Assembly (NCBI GenBank): GCA_003402735.1
Contig: QQNE01000001.1
Location: 1 to 64,000 of the forward strand
Direction of reading: 5' to 3'
Source: Verrucomicrobiota bacterium
GTDB lineage: Bacteria > Verrucomicrobiota > Verrucomicrobiia > Verrucomicrobiales > DEV007
DNA: 64,000 bases
Position numbers and translations under genes: made by a program. The stretch's first letter is position 1. Each line of letters opens with the position of its first letter. The notes under the pieces were generated by a model. The model ran no database searches, was not told the DNA's origin, and saw only the letters and a program-made list of their open reading frames with translations. Positions 10,796 through 21,946 of this stretch are shown here, piece by piece.

Positions 10796-12823
10796 ATGAG
10801 AGCCGAATCCCCCGCGCCGTTCGACCGCGTCCTCCTGGCGACCGCCGCCAAGGAAGCCGTCCGCAAGCTGGCCCCCGGGCGGATGATGAAGAATCCGGTC
10901 TTGTTCGTGACCATGGCCGGGGCCGCCCTGAGCACCCTGAGCCTCTGCAACGCGGGATCGGATCGGGTCTTCGTGCTCCACCTCAGCCTCTGGCTCTGGT
11001 TCACCGTGCTCTTCGCCAACTTTGCCGAGGCCCTCGCCGAAGGTCGGGGCCGAGCCCAAGCGGAGCACCTACGCCGAACCCGCAAAGAGACGATCGCCAA
11101 ACGATTCCGCAACGGCGCAGCGGAGCGCGTCCCGGCCTCCGTGCTGGAGCGGGGAGACCTGGTGCTTTGTGAATCCGGCGATGTCATCCCGGCCGATGGC
11201 GAGATCATCGAGGGCATCGCCAGCGTGGATGAGGCGGCCATCACCGGAGAATCCGCCCCGGTGATCCGGGAAAGCGGCGGGGACCGGAACGCCGTGACCG
11301 GCGGGACGAGGGTGCTGAGCGACCGCCTGGTCATCCGGATCACCTCGGACAAGGGTTTTACCTTTCTCGACCGGATGATCGCGATGGTGGAGGGGGCAAA
11401 GCGGCAGAAAACGCCCAATGAGATCGCGCTGACGATCCTGCTTTCCGCCATGACCTTGCTCTTTCTGCTGGTCTGCCTCACCCTCAAAGCCCTGGGCCTC
11501 TTCTCCGGCGTGGACTTCCCCTTGCCCACCCTGGTGGCGTTGCTGGTTTGCCTGATCCCCACAACGATCGGCGGCCTGCTCAGCGCCATCGGCATCAGCG
11601 GGATCGATCGCCTGATCCGCCGCAACGTCATCGCCACCTCCGGACGAGCCGTCGAAGCTGCGGGAGACATCGACGTCCTGCTGCTCGACAAAACCGGAAC
11701 CATCACCATCGGGAACCGGATGGCGTCGGACTTCCGCCCGGCGCCGGGCGTCACGGAACCCCAGCTGGCCGATGCCGCCCAACTCGCTTCCCTGGCGGAT
11801 GAAACCCCGGAAGGGCGCAGCATCGTGGTTCTGGCCAAACAGATGTTCAACATCCGCGGCCGCGAACTGGGCCGACCGCAGTCCACCTTCATCCCGTTCT
11901 CCGCCCAGACTCGAATGAGCGGCGCGGATCTGGAGGGACGCTCCATCCGCAAGGGCGCGGCGGATGCGATCAAGGCCCACATCGAACAACAAGGCGGTCT
12001 CTTCCCCCGCGAAGTCGTCCGGATCGTGGAATCCGCCTCCCGAAACGGTCGCACCCCGCTGGTGGTGGCCGAGGGCCGCCGCGTCCTGGGCGTCGTGGAA
12101 CTCAAGGACGTGGTGAAAGGCGGCATCAAAGAGCGCTTCGCCCAGCTTCGGAAAATGGGAATCAAGACCGTGATGATCACGGGAGACAACCCCTTGACCG
12201 CTGCCGCCATCGCCGCGGAGGCCGGGGTGGACGACTTCATGGCGGAGGCGACCCCGGAAGACAAACTGCGCCGGATCCTCGCGGAACAGGCGGAAGGCCA
12301 CCTTGTGGCCATGACCGGGGATGGAACCAACGATGCCCCCGCCCTCGCCCAGGCGGATGTCGGAGTGGCCATGAACACCGGGACCCAAGCCGCCCGGGAA
12401 GCGGGCAACATGGTCGACCTGGACAGCAATCCCACCAAACTCATCGAGATCGTGGAAATCGGCAAACAACTGCTGATGACCCGAGGTTCGCTGACCACGT
12501 TCAGCCTGGCCAATGATGTGGCGAAATACTTCGCCATCCTCCCGGCCATGCTCGTCCGGAGATTTCCCTCCATCGAACCGCTCAACCTCATGAGATTGAC
12601 CAGCCCGGAAAGCGCCATTCTCAGCGCGGTGATCTTCAACGCCCTCGTCATCATCGCCCTGATTCCCCTGGCCCTCCAGGGCGTCCCTTACAGCGCCATG
12701 GGAGCGGCGGCCGTGTTGCGCCGCAACCTGCTGATCTACGGTCTGGGCGGCTTGGCCGCCCCGTTCGCCGGAATCAAAATCATCGATCTGTGCCTCGCTC
12801 CCTTCGGCTTCTCCGGATCCTGA
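10796..12823 (+). CDS. kdpB: Potassium-transporting P-type ATPase subunit KdpB
   Basis: DKTGTIT phosphorylation motif, [26 protein letters not shown]; very close to known KdpB. Confidence 0.98.
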   Translation: MRAESPAPFDRVLLATAAKEAVRKLAPGRMMKNPVLFVTMAGAALSTLSLCNAGSDRVFVLHLSLWLWFTVLFANFAEALAEGRGRAQAEHLRRTRKETIAKRFRNGAAERVPASVLERGDLVLCESGDVIPADGEIIEGIASVDEAAITGESAPVIRESGGDRNAVTGGTRVLSDRLVIRITSDKGFTFLDRMIAMVEGAKRQKTPNEIALTILLSAMTLLFLLVCLTLKALGLFSGVDFPLPTLVALLVCLIPTTIGGLLSAIGISGIDRLIRRNVIATSGRAVEAAGDIDVLLLDKTGTITIGNRMASDFRPAPGVTEPQLADAAQLASLADETPEGRSIVVLAKQMFNIRGRELGRPQSTFIPFSAQTRMSGADLEGRSIRKGAADAIKAHIEQQGGLFPREVVRIVESASRNGRTPLVVAEGRRVLGVVELKDVVKGGIKERFAQLRKMGIKTVMITGDNPLTAAAIAAEAGVDDFMAEATPEDKLRRILAEQAEGHLVAMTGDGTNDAPALAQADVGVAMNTGTQAAREAGNMVDLDSNPTKLIEIVEIGKQLLMTRGSLTTFSLANDVAKYFAILPAMLVRRFPSIEPLNLMRLTSPESAILSAVIFNALVIIALIPLALQGVPYSAMGAAAVLRRNLLIYGLGGLAAPFAGIKIIDLCLAPFGFSGS

Positions 12824-12824
12824 C

Positions 12825-13409
12825 ATGAAGACGATCCCGGACCTGATCCTTCCAGCCCTCCGCGCCACGCTCGTGTTGGGGCTGATCACCTGCGGCATCT
12901 ACCCGCTAATGGTCACCGGCATGGCCCAGCTTTTCTTCCCGGACAAGGCACACGGCAGCCTCATCTCCGACAGAGACGGAACCGTGCGCGGCTCGGCGCT
13001 CCTCGGTCAGGACTTCACCTCTCCAACCCGCTTCCATCCGCGCCCCAGCGCCGCCGGCACCGGCTACGACGCCGCAAACTCGGGCGGCAGCAATCTCGGT
13101 CCGACTTCGCAAGCCTTGCGGGATCGCCTTCGGGAACGGGTCGTCACTTACCGCGCCAGGAACCGGCTCCCCGCTGATACCGAAGTTCCGGCCGATGCCG
13201 TCACCGCCTCCGGGAGCGGACTGGACCCGCACATCAGCATCCGCAACGCCTCGTTGCAGGCGCAACGGGTGGCCGATGCCCGACAAATCCCGATCGCACG
13301 GGTGCGAAGGTTGATCGAAACCCACACAGAATCCCCGGCCCTGCGCGTGCTGGGCGAGCCCGGCGTCAATGTGCTCAAACTCAATCTCGCCCTCGATGCG
13401 TTGCCATGA
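12825..13409 (+). CDS. kdpC: Potassium-transporting ATPase KdpC subunit
   Basis: [40 protein letters not shown]; position after kdpB. Confidence 0.96.
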   Translation: MKTIPDLILPALRATLVLGLITCGIYPLMVTGMAQLFFPDKAHGSLISDRDGTVRGSALLGQDFTSPTRFHPRPSAAGTGYDAANSGGSNLGPTSQALRDRLRERVVTYRARNRLPADTEVPADAVTASGSGLDPHISIRNASLQAQRVADARQIPIARVRRLIETHTESPALRVLGEPGVNVLKLNLALDALP

Positions 13410-16051
13410 ATGGGCTCGAAACCGGTCCCGACCCGCCCCCCCCGCTCGACAGAGGGCTGAGGACGTCGTCTCGAAGCGGAAAATTGCACATTTTTCTGGG
13501 CATGTGTCCGGGAGTCGGAAAGACCTACGCCATGCTGCAGACCGCGCGGCAACGGGTGAAGGAGGGCACCGACGTTCTGGCCGGTCTGGTGGAAAGCCAC
13601 GGCCGGACGGAAACGGCGGCGCTCCTGGAGGGCATCCGCTCCCTGCCGCGCCGGACGATCTGCCACCGCGGTTGCGCCCTGGAAGAGTTTGATCTCGACG
13701 CCGCGCTCGCAGATCAGCCCGCCCTCATTCTGGTGGACGAATTGGCGCACACCAACGCGCCCGGCTCCCGCCACGCCAAACGCTACCAGGACGTTCTCGA
13801 ACTCCTGGCGGCCGGGATCGATGTCTACACGACCCTGAACGTCCAGCACATCGAGAGCCAGGTGGATATCGTGCGCCAGATCAGCGGCATCGCCGTGCGC
13901 GAGACCGTGCCCGATTCCATCCTCGACGCCGCCCACGAAATCCAGCTGATCGACCTCAGCGTGGAAAAACTGTTGGAGCGGATGGCTGAAGGAAAAGTCT
14001 ACATCGCCGACCGGGCCGAACAGGCGGTCCAATCCTTTTTTCGGGAAAGCAACCTCACCGCCCTGCGGGAATTGGCGCTCAGGTTCACCGCAGAATGTGT
14101 CGATCGCGATTTGGAGGATTTCCGCCGACTCAAGCGGACCGGCAGCCCCTGGAAAACCAGCGCCCGGCTCATGGTGCAAGCCGGTCCCGATCCAGAGACA
14201 GACAGTTTGATCCGCTGGACCCGGCGTGCCGCCACCCGCCTGAACTGCCCGTGGCTGGTGGTTCGCGTGGAGGGAGCCAGAGAGCTCACCCCGTCGCTGG
14301 AGGAACTCATGACCCGTTCGCTCGCCCTGGCCCGGCAACTCGGGGGCGAGGTCGTTTCCGTCACGGGGGAAAACGCCGCGGAGGCACTGCTCCAGGTGGC
14401 CCGGGAACGCAACGTGACCCAACTGATCGTGGGCAAACCGAAACCGGGATGGCCCGGCTTTCGCCGCCGCTCCGAGGTGGACCGGATCCTTCGGGGCAGC
14501 GGCGACATCGATGTCTGCATGGTCCGTCCTCTAACGGGTTCGGTCGCCCCGGAAGAAAAGGCCCCGCTCCAGGAAACGGTGCCGGTTTCCCTGGTGACCG
14601 AATGCGCCCGGGGGCTCTTGATGGTGGTCACCATCGCCAGCCTCGGGTGGAGCGTGGTTCCCTTGACCGGCTCTAACTTTGTGGCCCTCCTCTTTCTGCT
14701 CGTGGTCGTCATCGCCGCGCACCGCTTCCAGCCGGGCCCGATGCTCTTCATGGCCGGAGTCAGCACGCTCTGCTGGGACTTCCTCTTCATCCCGCCCCAG
14801 TTCAGCTTCTCCATCGAGAGGAGGGAGGATGGGCTCGGACTCGCGATGTTTTTCCTCGCGACCGCGATCGCGGGAAACCTGACCTCACACCTCAGCGTGC
14901 GCGAGACCGGGGAGCGACGGCACCTCCGCCAAACCGAGGCCCTCCTGCGAGTCACCCAAAGTGCGGCGTTGACCGCCGGACCGATCGACGGATTGAGCGA
15001 GGCGCTGCGCACCATCAACGAACTGCTTCGGGCGCACACCGCGCTCGTGGTTCGCGGTGAGGACCAGACCCTGCAGACCACCGCCCATCCAGCCAGCACC
15101 TTCCAACCGACCGCCAAGGAATGGGGCGTGGTGGGGTGGTGCTTTGCCAACAGACAATCCGCCGGACGATTCACCGGCACCTTGCCTCACTCCCCCGCCA
15201 CCTGGTTTCCCTTGCAGACCGCCACCTCGGTGATGGGAGTGCTGGGGTTGAAATTGCCAGCACAATCCCACCTCGATTTCCCCACGCGACAGACCGTCGA
15301 GGCGTTCGCCCTGCAACTGGCCCTGGTCCTGGAAAAAGAACATCTCATTCGCGCCATGAATCAGGCGGAGGTCCTGGCGCAGTCCGAAAGGCTTCACCGC
15401 ACCCTGCTCGGCAGCGTCTCACACGAACTCGAGACGCCTCTGACCACGATCCAGACGGCCGTGCGAGGCCTGGCCGCGGATGGATGGAAAAACCCGCTCC
15501 TCACCGAGATCCAAGACGCCTCGCAACGCCTCAAACGAGTCGTGAACGGTTTGTTGCAGATGACCCGCCTCGAGTCCGAAGTCCTTCGCCCGCGTTATGA
15601 ATTCTGCAGTCTCCACAACCTCATCCAAATCGCCCGGGATGCGGCCGGAGAAGCCCTTGTTTCTCACCCTGTCGAAGTGATCCTCTCAGAGACTTTCCCG
15701 TTGCTCAAACTCGATCGCGCCCTGCTCAGCCAAGGCCTGGCAAACATCCTGCACAACGCGGCCATCTACACCCCTCCCCTATCGCCCATCGAAGTCCGCG
15801 CCACCTTGCAAAATGACCAGTTGAGACTCTCCGTGCGCGATCACGGCCCCGGCCTGCCAAAAGGCGAAGAGGAGAAGATCTTTGGCAAATTCTACCGCGC
15901 CGCCGGCGCTCCACCGGGCGGCACGGGACTCGGACTGACCATCGCCAGAGGTTTCGTTCAAGCACAGGGTGGCGAGATCACCGCGCGCACCCACCCTGAC
16001 GGCGGAGCGGAATTCGTCATTCAGATTCCCCTCCGGGACGACAGGGAATGA
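13406..16051 (+). CDS. kdpD: Sensor histidine kinase KdpD
   Basis: N-terminal KdpD domain ([42 protein letters not shown]), Usp, 4-TM DUF4118, GAF, H-box SHELETPLT, HATPase ([18 protein letters not shown]). ATGA overlap with kdpC. Confidence 0.96.
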   Translation: MNGLETGPDPPPPLDRGLRTSSRSGKLHIFLGMCPGVGKTYAMLQTARQRVKEGTDVLAGLVESHGRTETAALLEGIRSLPRRTICHRGCALEEFDLDAALADQPALILVDELAHTNAPGSRHAKRYQDVLELLAAGIDVYTTLNVQHIESQVDIVRQISGIAVRETVPDSILDAAHEIQLIDLSVEKLLERMAEGKVYIADRAEQAVQSFFRESNLTALRELALRFTAECVDRDLEDFRRLKRTGSPWKTSARLMVQAGPDPETDSLIRWTRRAATRLNCPWLVVRVEGARELTPSLEELMTRSLALARQLGGEVVSVTGENAAEALLQVARERNVTQLIVGKPKPGWPGFRRRSEVDRILRGSGDIDVCMVRPLTGSVAPEEKAPLQETVPVSLVTECARGLLMVVTIASLGWSVVPLTGSNFVALLFLLVVVIAAHRFQPGPMLFMAGVSTLCWDFLFIPPQFSFSIERREDGLGLAMFFLATAIAGNLTSHLSVRETGERRHLRQTEALLRVTQSAALTAGPIDGLSEALRTINELLRAHTALVVRGEDQTLQTTAHPASTFQPTAKEWGVVGWCFANRQSAGRFTGTLPHSPATWFPLQTATSVMGVLGLKLPAQSHLDFPTRQTVEAFALQLALVLEKEHLIRAMNQAEVLAQSERLHRTLLGSVSHELETPLTTIQTAVRGLAADGWKNPLLTEIQDASQRLKRVVNGLLQMTRLESEVLRPRYEFCSLHNLIQIARDAAGEALVSHPVEVILSETFPLLKLDRALLSQGLANILHNAAIYTPPLSPIEVRATLQNDQLRLSVRDHGPGLPKGEEEKIFGKFYRAAGAPPGGTGLGLTIARGFVQAQGGEITARTHPDGGAEFVIQIPLRDDRE

Positions 16052-16129
16052 GGAGAGTGGAAGTTGATTTTCCCGACGAACGATTTTCCTTGGCAAACAC
16101 CAAAATGCACCCGTTAGGAAAGAGTCGAG

Positions 16130-18451
16130 ATGCCAGACTTTCTTTTCCGACTCCTGCGGCGCGACCCGCTCTTCTTTTTCGCCTGGGCTGCCCTGGGCGG
16201 GATTGTGGTCGCCCTGGCCGGAGCGCCCATCCCATTCTGGCTGGCAATCGCACTCTCCTTGGCGGCCTTCCTCACCTGCCTGCTACGCGGTTGGAGCGCA
16301 CTCGCCCTCGCGGGAATCGCCCTCCTCTTCTGCGGGTGGACGAATCACCGCAAGTGTGACCCGGAGACGCTGAAAACCCTTTGGTCAGCCACCGAGGCGA
16401 TGGCGGCGGAACTGGAGGGAACCGTGATGAAAAGATTCGAGGCGGACCGGGGTCGCCACCGATTCATCGTCAGGGTCCGGCGTTTGCGCATCGAGGGCGG
16501 TCCAGACCTTCGTGAGCCGCTGATCTGCCAAGTTTCCGGTCCTCTCCCCAGGATGCGCCTGGGGGAACGCATCCGCGCGACGGGGATGCTCAAGGGACTG
16601 TCACCGCCCCGGAACCCGGCGGAACGGGACCGACGCGGCTACGCCCAGGCGGCCAATCAACCCGCTGCCGAATTGATGGTCGCTTCGCCCCAACGCCTTT
16701 GGAGCGACGGCGTGGCCTGGCAAGGAAGATTCCTGGAGTTCGCCGAAGCGGCGCGGGACCGTCTCAGCCGGACCATTCTGCATGGCCTCCCGGCCGACTC
16801 GGAAGAGGCCGCCCTGTTGAACGGGATGGTGCTCGGAGTGACGGCTGACATCAGCCCCGAGTCTGAGGAGGCCTTCCGGCGCAGCGGGGGGATGCACCTT
16901 TTTTCGGTCAGTGGACTGCACGTGGGGATCTTTGGAAGCGTCGCCTGGTTGATCCTGAAAACCCTGGGAGTTTCCCGGCGTCCGGCCATCGGGCTCATCG
17001 TCCTGCTCGGAGGAGCCTATGCCCTGGTGACGGGCTTGCAGGCCCCGGCGGTCCGGGCGGCGATTATGTTGGGCGTTTTCCTGGGCGGCTTCGTCCTCAG
17101 ACGCCAACCGCGGGTGCTCAACAGTGCGGGCTTGGCGGCCCTCGTCATTCTCGCGTTCGATCCCCACCAAGCCTTCTCCATCGGCTTCCAGCTCTCTTTT
17201 GCGGTGCTGGTGGCAATCGGGCTTCTCGACGGCCCGTTGCGCTCCCTGACCCGGCGATGGCTGGCACCGGACCCCTTCCTCCCCGCCTCCCTGGTGCCGC
17301 CTTGGAGGCGCCGGGTGCAAGCGGGCGGGCAGTATTTTGCCGACATCGTGACCGTGTCCGCCGCGGCTTTTGTCGGCTCGGGTTTTCTGCTCTGGTGGTA
17401 TTTCGGGACCGTTACCCCGGCGGGGCTGATCGCGAACTGCGCCCTCATCCCGCTTTCCTGGTTGGTCATGGCCCTGGCCACGCTGAGCATGCTGGCGGGG
17501 ACCTGCGGCCTCGGCCCCTTGTCGATCGCCTGCAATCGAGTCAACCTGCCACTGGTGGGTCTGGCCAAACAGGCCGCCTCTCTTTTCGCGGCTTTGCCAG
17601 GGGGCCACTTTGAACTGACCCCGGCCTCGGACCTCCTCGGGCGGACCGAGCAAAACTTGGCGGAAATGGTCATCTTCGATTCCGGTCTCGGGTGCGGTCC
17701 GCAAGCCCTGAGAATCGGGGCCGGTTCGGAACGTGGAGTTTGGCTCATCGACAGCGGCGACGAACCGGGATATGAGCGGGCGGTCCGGCCCTGGTTGCTC
17801 CGTCATGCCGGGGATCACCTGGAAGGCCTCTTCCTGACGCACGCGGACCGAGCCCACACCGATGGTTACGGGAAACTGAAACGGGATTTCTCAATCCGCC
17901 GCACCCTGACGGGAGCCGGGTTTGAACTCCCCGAACCCGCCGGGCGATGGCCGGAAGCGTCCTGCGAAACCGTGGCGGCAGGGAACCGTTGGAACTTGGC
18001 CGCGCAGACCGGGATCGAGGTCGTCTTTCCGCCGCAAGACTTGCCGAGCCAAAGCCGGGCGGATGACGAATGCCTGGTCCTCCTCATTTCGCTGGGTCCA
18101 TGGCGGATCTTGTCCATGGCGGACAGCGGCTTCAAAACAGAGAAATGGATTCTCCAACACCGGCCGGATTTGCGCGCGGATGTTCTGGTCATGGGGAGAC
18201 ACGGTTCAGACTTTTGCGGCTTGCCGGAGTTCCTCGACGGCATTGCCCCCCGCGTGGTCGTCGCGAATTCCGCCCCGTTCGCGATGAGCGAAACCGCGAA
18301 AGAAGCGACACGCACCCAACTGCAGAAAGCGGGCATCGCCTTCTTCGATCAGGAGAAGACAGGGGCCGTCGAAATTTGGAGGAAGCAGGAAAATTTGGTT
18401 TTGCGAAGTTTCGTGAACGGGATGACGGTGGAGATTGGTCCCGGCTCTTGA
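16130..18451 (+). CDS. comEC: ComEC/Rec2-family DNA-uptake channel protein
   Basis: MLFNGMVLGVTADIS-type region, HLFSVSGLHVGIFGSVAWLIL motif, multiple TMs, C-terminal MBL-like domain (FLTHADRAHTDG). Confidence 0.85.
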   Translation: MPDFLFRLLRRDPLFFFAWAALGGIVVALAGAPIPFWLAIALSLAAFLTCLLRGWSALALAGIALLFCGWTNHRKCDPETLKTLWSATEAMAAELEGTVMKRFEADRGRHRFIVRVRRLRIEGGPDLREPLICQVSGPLPRMRLGERIRATGMLKGLSPPRNPAERDRRGYAQAANQPAAELMVASPQRLWSDGVAWQGRFLEFAEAARDRLSRTILHGLPADSEEAALLNGMVLGVTADISPESEEAFRRSGGMHLFSVSGLHVGIFGSVAWLILKTLGVSRRPAIGLIVLLGGAYALVTGLQAPAVRAAIMLGVFLGGFVLRRQPRVLNSAGLAALVILAFDPHQAFSIGFQLSFAVLVAIGLLDGPLRSLTRRWLAPDPFLPASLVPPWRRRVQAGGQYFADIVTVSAAAFVGSGFLLWWYFGTVTPAGLIANCALIPLSWLVMALATLSMLAGTCGLGPLSIACNRVNLPLVGLAKQAASLFAALPGGHFELTPASDLLGRTEQNLAEMVIFDSGLGCGPQALRIGAGSERGVWLIDSGDEPGYERAVRPWLLRHAGDHLEGLFLTHADRAHTDGYGKLKRDFSIRRTLTGAGFELPEPAGRWPEASCETVAAGNRWNLAAQTGIEVVFPPQDLPSQSRADDECLVLLISLGPWRILSMADSGFKTEKWILQHRPDLRADVLVMGRHGSDFCGLPEFLDGIAPRVVVANSAPFAMSETAKEATRTQLQKAGIAFFDQEKTGAVEIWRKQENLVLRSFVNGMTVEIGPGS

Positions 18452-18541
18452 AGGGATTCCTGTTATGATTTTTTTGAAAGAAGGTGCTGCAAGAACCCGT
18501 CCAGTGTGGCATCATTCCCTGACGACTCTGATTTCCTCATG

Positions 18542-20119
18542 GCAATGGCCATTGGATTAAACAACAGTTTCGGCATGCTGAAAGGGCTGATCACATGGAT
18601 GGCTGCCGCCACGGTTTTTTGCACCGTGGCCGAAGCCCAGGATGCCCCGGAGAATCGGATCTGGACGAGTCGCGATGGCCGCACGCTCGAGGGGCGGTTG
18701 AGCGATCTCGGTGATGGCGAGGTCGAGGTGCGCCTCAAAACCGGCAAGCCGGTGCGGGTCCGCCTCGACTTGTTGTCGGCCCCGGATCAATCCTACGTCA
18801 ACGAATGGCGCGACCTGGGGTTCGGCATCAAGGTGGCGCGCTGGCCTCAGGAATTGCGGCCGATGCTCAACTTCACCGCCCGCGAGTTGGAGCGAAATCC
18901 GAATGGCGAGTGCGTTTACGCGACGCCGAACTTCCGTTACATCTGCGATGCACCGCTGGCGGCCAGTCTGATCAAAGAATACGCCCTGGCCTTCGAGGGA
19001 ACCTATTACGCGATCAAGAACCTGCCGCTCCAACTCGACCCCAAACCGCCTGGGAATGGGCATTTTGTGGTCCGCCTTTTCCGCAATCATGAAGATTACC
19101 TCAAAGCGGGCGGTCCCGAGGGATCCTCCGGCGTTTACGTCGTGAAGACCAGGGAGATTCTGGTCCCAATGGATTCCCTGGGCGTCCGCACCGTCGGACG
19201 ACGAGTCGCGATCGACCACCGCTCCTACGACGCGGGCACCCTGATCCACGAGATCACCCACCAGGTGATGCATGACTGGTTGAATGTGCTCCCGGTTTGG
19301 TTTGTCGAAGGCATCGCCGAATACATGGCGGCCGTGCCGTTCGAAGACGCTCGGTTTGATTTCCGGCGGATGGATGAGGGGCTAAACCAATACTTGGAGA
19401 GCGCCTATCAGGTGCAACGCAAGGCGAAGGGGACCACTCCAGTGGACATGATCGCTCCCGAAGATCTGATGGCCCTGACGCATCAGCAATGGGCATCGGC
19501 CCTGTCAAGCCCGGGAGCCGCTTCCCTGAATTACCGTTCCGCCCTCCTGCTGGTCTACTACCTCATCCACCTGGATGGAAAAGGCGATGGCAGCTCCATC
19601 GTTGCCTACCTCCGGCAAGCCTGGATGAAACAAGGGGAGATGGAACACTTTGTCAGGGAATACAACGAGGCCGTGAACCGCTACAACGCTTCCCTGGCTT
19701 CCTACAACGACTCGGTCCACCGCTACAACCAGGAGCTCGTTGAATTCAGGGACAGCGTGGAGTCCTACAACCACAAGGTCCGAATTTTCAACGGTCAACT
19801 CCGGCGCGGAGTTCCCGAGCAGGACCTGATCGATGTCGGCGATGAGCCCGGCATGCCGCCCGAACCTCCGATGAAACCCGAGCTGCCCCGGATCCTGGCG
19901 GAGCGTCCCGACGGCGGCGGCGTGGTGGATCTCAGCCGAGCGGAGTTGGAAGCCCGCAGAGCCATCTACCGATCCCGAAACCCCAGCCAACTCTGGTCGG
20001 ATCTGGAAAAAGCCTTTGCCGGTCAGGGGCTGCAACTCCAGCCGGTCCAAGCTGAAGTTCTGTCGCCGCAGGGAAATCGAGCCATCCCTCTCGTGCCACC
20101 CACGCGAGAAACTCCCTGA
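18542..20119 (+). CDS. Secreted SHD1-domain gluzincin-like metallopeptidase with C-terminal YN heptad segment
   Basis: RIWTSRDGRTLEGRLSDLGDGEVEVRLKTGKPVRVRLDLLS resembles SHD1; LIHEITHQVMHDWLNVLPVWFVEGIAEYM has HExxH and a downstream Glu. Start ambiguous (18506/18542). Confidence 0.75.
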   Translation, partial: AMAIGLNNSFGMLKGLITWMAAATVFCTVAEAQDAPENRIWTSRDGRTLEGRLSDLGDGEVEVRLKTGKPVRVRLDLLSAPDQSYVNEWRDLGFGIKVARWPQELRPMLNFTARELERNPNGECVYATPNFRYICDAPLAASLIKEYALAFEGTYYAIKNLPLQLDPKPPGNGHFVVRLFRNHEDYLKAGGPEGSSGVYVVKTREILVPMDSLGVRTVGRRVAIDHRSYDAGTLIHEITHQVMHDWLNVLPVWFVEGIAEYMAAVPFEDARFDFRRMDEGLNQYLESAYQVQRKAKGTTPVDMIAPEDLMALTHQQWASALSSPGAASLNYRSALLLVYYLIHLDGKGDGSSIVAYLRQAWMKQGEMEHFVREYNEAVNRYNASLASYNDSVHRYNQELVEFRDSVESYNHKVRIFNGQLRRGVPEQDLIDVGDEPGMPPEPPMKPELPRILAERPDGGGVVDLSRAELEARRAIYRSRNPSQLWSDLEKAFAGQGLQLQPVQAEVLSPQGNRAIPLVPPTRETP

Positions 20120-20123
20120 GAAC

Positions 20124-20693
20124 TCACAAGAACTCACTCTTGCGAAACGCCGAGACCACAGGATAACCGCGGGCTTCAATCGCCTCCTGACCACCTTCCT
20201 CACGATTGACGAGGCAGACCACAAAGGCGACGCGTCCCCCCTCACGCTCCACCGCTTCGATGGCCTTGAGGGTTGAGCCACCCGTGGTGATGACATCGTC
20301 TGCGACGGCGACCACATCCCCCTGAGCGAACGGTCCCTCGATCTGCCGACCCATCCCATGCCCCTTGGGCTCCTTGCGAACGCAGAATGCATGGATTGGC
20401 TTGGGATCACCAGCCAAGGAAGACCGGATGGCAATGGCAAGGGCGATGGGATCCGCGCCCATCGTGAGACCGCCCACCCCTTGCAGCTGCAGACCCAGCT
20501 CCGCCTCCTTGGCTCTGAGAAGCGAATGGAGAACTTCACCGATCAAGGCAGCGCCCCGGGCGTGCAGCGCCGTTTGACGGCAATCGACATAAAAATTGCT
20601 CTTGGCACCGGATTGAAGGGTGAATTCACCCAGACGAACCGAACGTTCAGAAAGAAGGGCGAGCAATTCAGAGCGCGAAGAAACGGTGGACAT
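20124..20693 (-). CDS. pyrE: Orotate phosphoribosyltransferase
   Basis: TLQSGAKSNFYVDCRQ and PRPP motif VVAVADDVITTGGST. Confidence 0.93.
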   Translation of the reverse strand: MSTVSSRSELLALLSERSVRLGEFTLQSGAKSNFYVDCRQTALHARGAALIGEVLHSLLRAKEAELGLQLQGVGGLTMGADPIALAIAIRSSLAGDPKPIHAFCVRKEPKGHGMGRQIEGPFAQGDVVAVADDVITTGGSTLKAIEAVEREGGRVAFVVCLVNREEGGQEAIEARGYPVVSAFRKSEFL

Positions 20694-20747
20694 GACGCAC
20701 CAGAGAGGGGCGAAGGCGTTTGGTCAAGACGCCCGCAACGGATGCAA

Positions 20748-20784
20748 ACAAAAAGAAACCGGGTGGCCCCGAAAGACCACCCGG
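20748..20784 (-). terminator. Rho-independent terminator downstream of the porin-like gene
   Basis: Minus-strand 8-bp stem CCGGGTGG/CCACCCGG (20759-20766 with 20777-20784) followed by TTTCTTTTTG. Confidence 0.85.
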
Positions 20785-20822
20785 CTCTGAAAAGCAAACG
20801 TGTCTAGTTGCCGAAACCCGGA

Positions 20823-21668
20823 TTAGAAGGAGACGGAGAACTTCGCGCCGCCGTAGAGGTCGTTGGCGCCTTCGATGGTGTTAAGTTGCTCGCGAGCCTC
20901 GAGAGCAAAGTTGGCACCAAGGTAAGGAATGAACGCAGCGCTCGGGGTCAGCTGAATCGGAGCGGTCAGCATCGCACGAGCGTGGGTGAAGCCTTGGTCC
21001 ACACCGGTAACTTCTTGGTAGGTGTAGTATCCGATGCCGTAACCGAGAGCGGCCGAAGGAACGAGCGACATCCAAGGAGTCACGGCGAAGGTGTAATCAC
21101 CACCGACTTCGAAGTAGTGGGCGTCGATTTTGAAGTCGAACGCATAGGTGCCGTAGATCTTGCCGGCGTCGAGAACCGGAACGGAAGCGGTCAAAGAAAG
21201 ATCGCTCGCGCCATTCACGGTGGAATCCGGAGATTGCGGGAACCCAAAGGTGCTTCCGTTCAAGGAACCAGAGAAGGTGTCCAGGAAGAAGTATTGGGTG
21301 TAGGCCAGGGTGAACGCGGCAAAACCGGCGTCATAGGTGATCCCGCTAAACAGGTCGACCTCGGAGTATTCAAGCTTGCCACCCGGGACGTTGGTGTCCA
21401 TGGACACGGTGTAGAGGCCACCGACGTTCACGCTCACCTTGTCGCTGAGGCTGGTGGACCAGTTCAGACCGGAGTAGACGTTGTTGTTGGAGAACCACAG
21501 ACCGCGGAAGTAGTAGGCGGTCTCATAACCGGCGTCGAGCGTCAACCCGGCGTCGTCAACCAGGTAGTTTTGGGGCTCGATCACGTTCTTGGAGATGTCG
21601 CCGGCTTGAGCGCTGAGGGCAGCGATCAAAGGCAGCAACGCTGCTGACTTGATGAGGATGGACTTCAT
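20823..21668 (-). CDS. Outer-membrane beta-barrel / putative porin (TorF/gcw_chp-like)
   Basis: Signal peptide MKSILIKSAALLPLIAALSAQAG; alternating amphipathic strands; C-terminal aromatic ...GGAKFSVSF. Confidence 0.75.
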   Translation of the reverse strand: MKSILIKSAALLPLIAALSAQAGDISKNVIEPQNYLVDDAGLTLDAGYETAYYFRGLWFSNNNVYSGLNWSTSLSDKVSVNVGGLYTVSMDTNVPGGKLEYSEVDLFSGITYDAGFAAFTLAYTQYFFLDTFSGSLNGSTFGFPQSPDSTVNGASDLSLTASVPVLDAGKIYGTYAFDFKIDAHYFEVGGDYTFAVTPWMSLVPSAALGYGIGYYTYQEVTGVDQGFTHARAMLTAPIQLTPSAAFIPYLGANFALEAREQLNTIEGANDLYGGAKFSVSF

Positions 21669-21705
21669 TTTCTTCAGTTGTTGTTGGCTGTGTCGTGTTG
21701 TTGTG

Positions 21706-21735
21706 GGGCGATCGGCCTCAAGAGACCAATCGCCC
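21706..21735 (-). promoter_or_regulatory. 5'-UTR hairpin of the porin-like gene
   Basis: Minus-strand RNA GGGCGAUUGGUCU-CUUG-AGGCCGAUCGCCC: 13-bp stem (2 G.U wobbles) with a CUUG tetraloop, 37 nt upstream of the ATG. Confidence 0.75.
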
Positions 21736-21740
21736 GCAAG

Positions 21741-21768
21741 ATCGTATGAAAAAATCGCGCGGAGGCAA
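21741..21768 (-). promoter_or_regulatory. Predicted sigma-70 promoter for the porin-like gene
   Basis: Minus-strand TTGCCT - 16 nt - TACGAT with an A-rich upstream tract; predicted start falls at the first bases of the hairpin. Confidence 0.5.
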
Positions 21769-21946
21769 ACTAATCTTTTTTTAGGTTGAACAGACAGCAG
21801 ATCGACCCCGCTCCGGATGGAACACCCCAAAAATCGATAATTCGTTTGTATTTATTGATTTCATAGATTTCCAAAGCGTCAAGCGGTTCTCTCTTCTTTG
21901 CCCGCAACGCCCCCCACACATCGCCGTTCACCAACGCGCAAACCGA

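Noticed and set aside
10537-12654. 705-aa minus-strand ORF
   Set aside because: Antisense to kdpA/kdpB; Ser/Arg-rich low-complexity translation typical of high-GC shadow frames.
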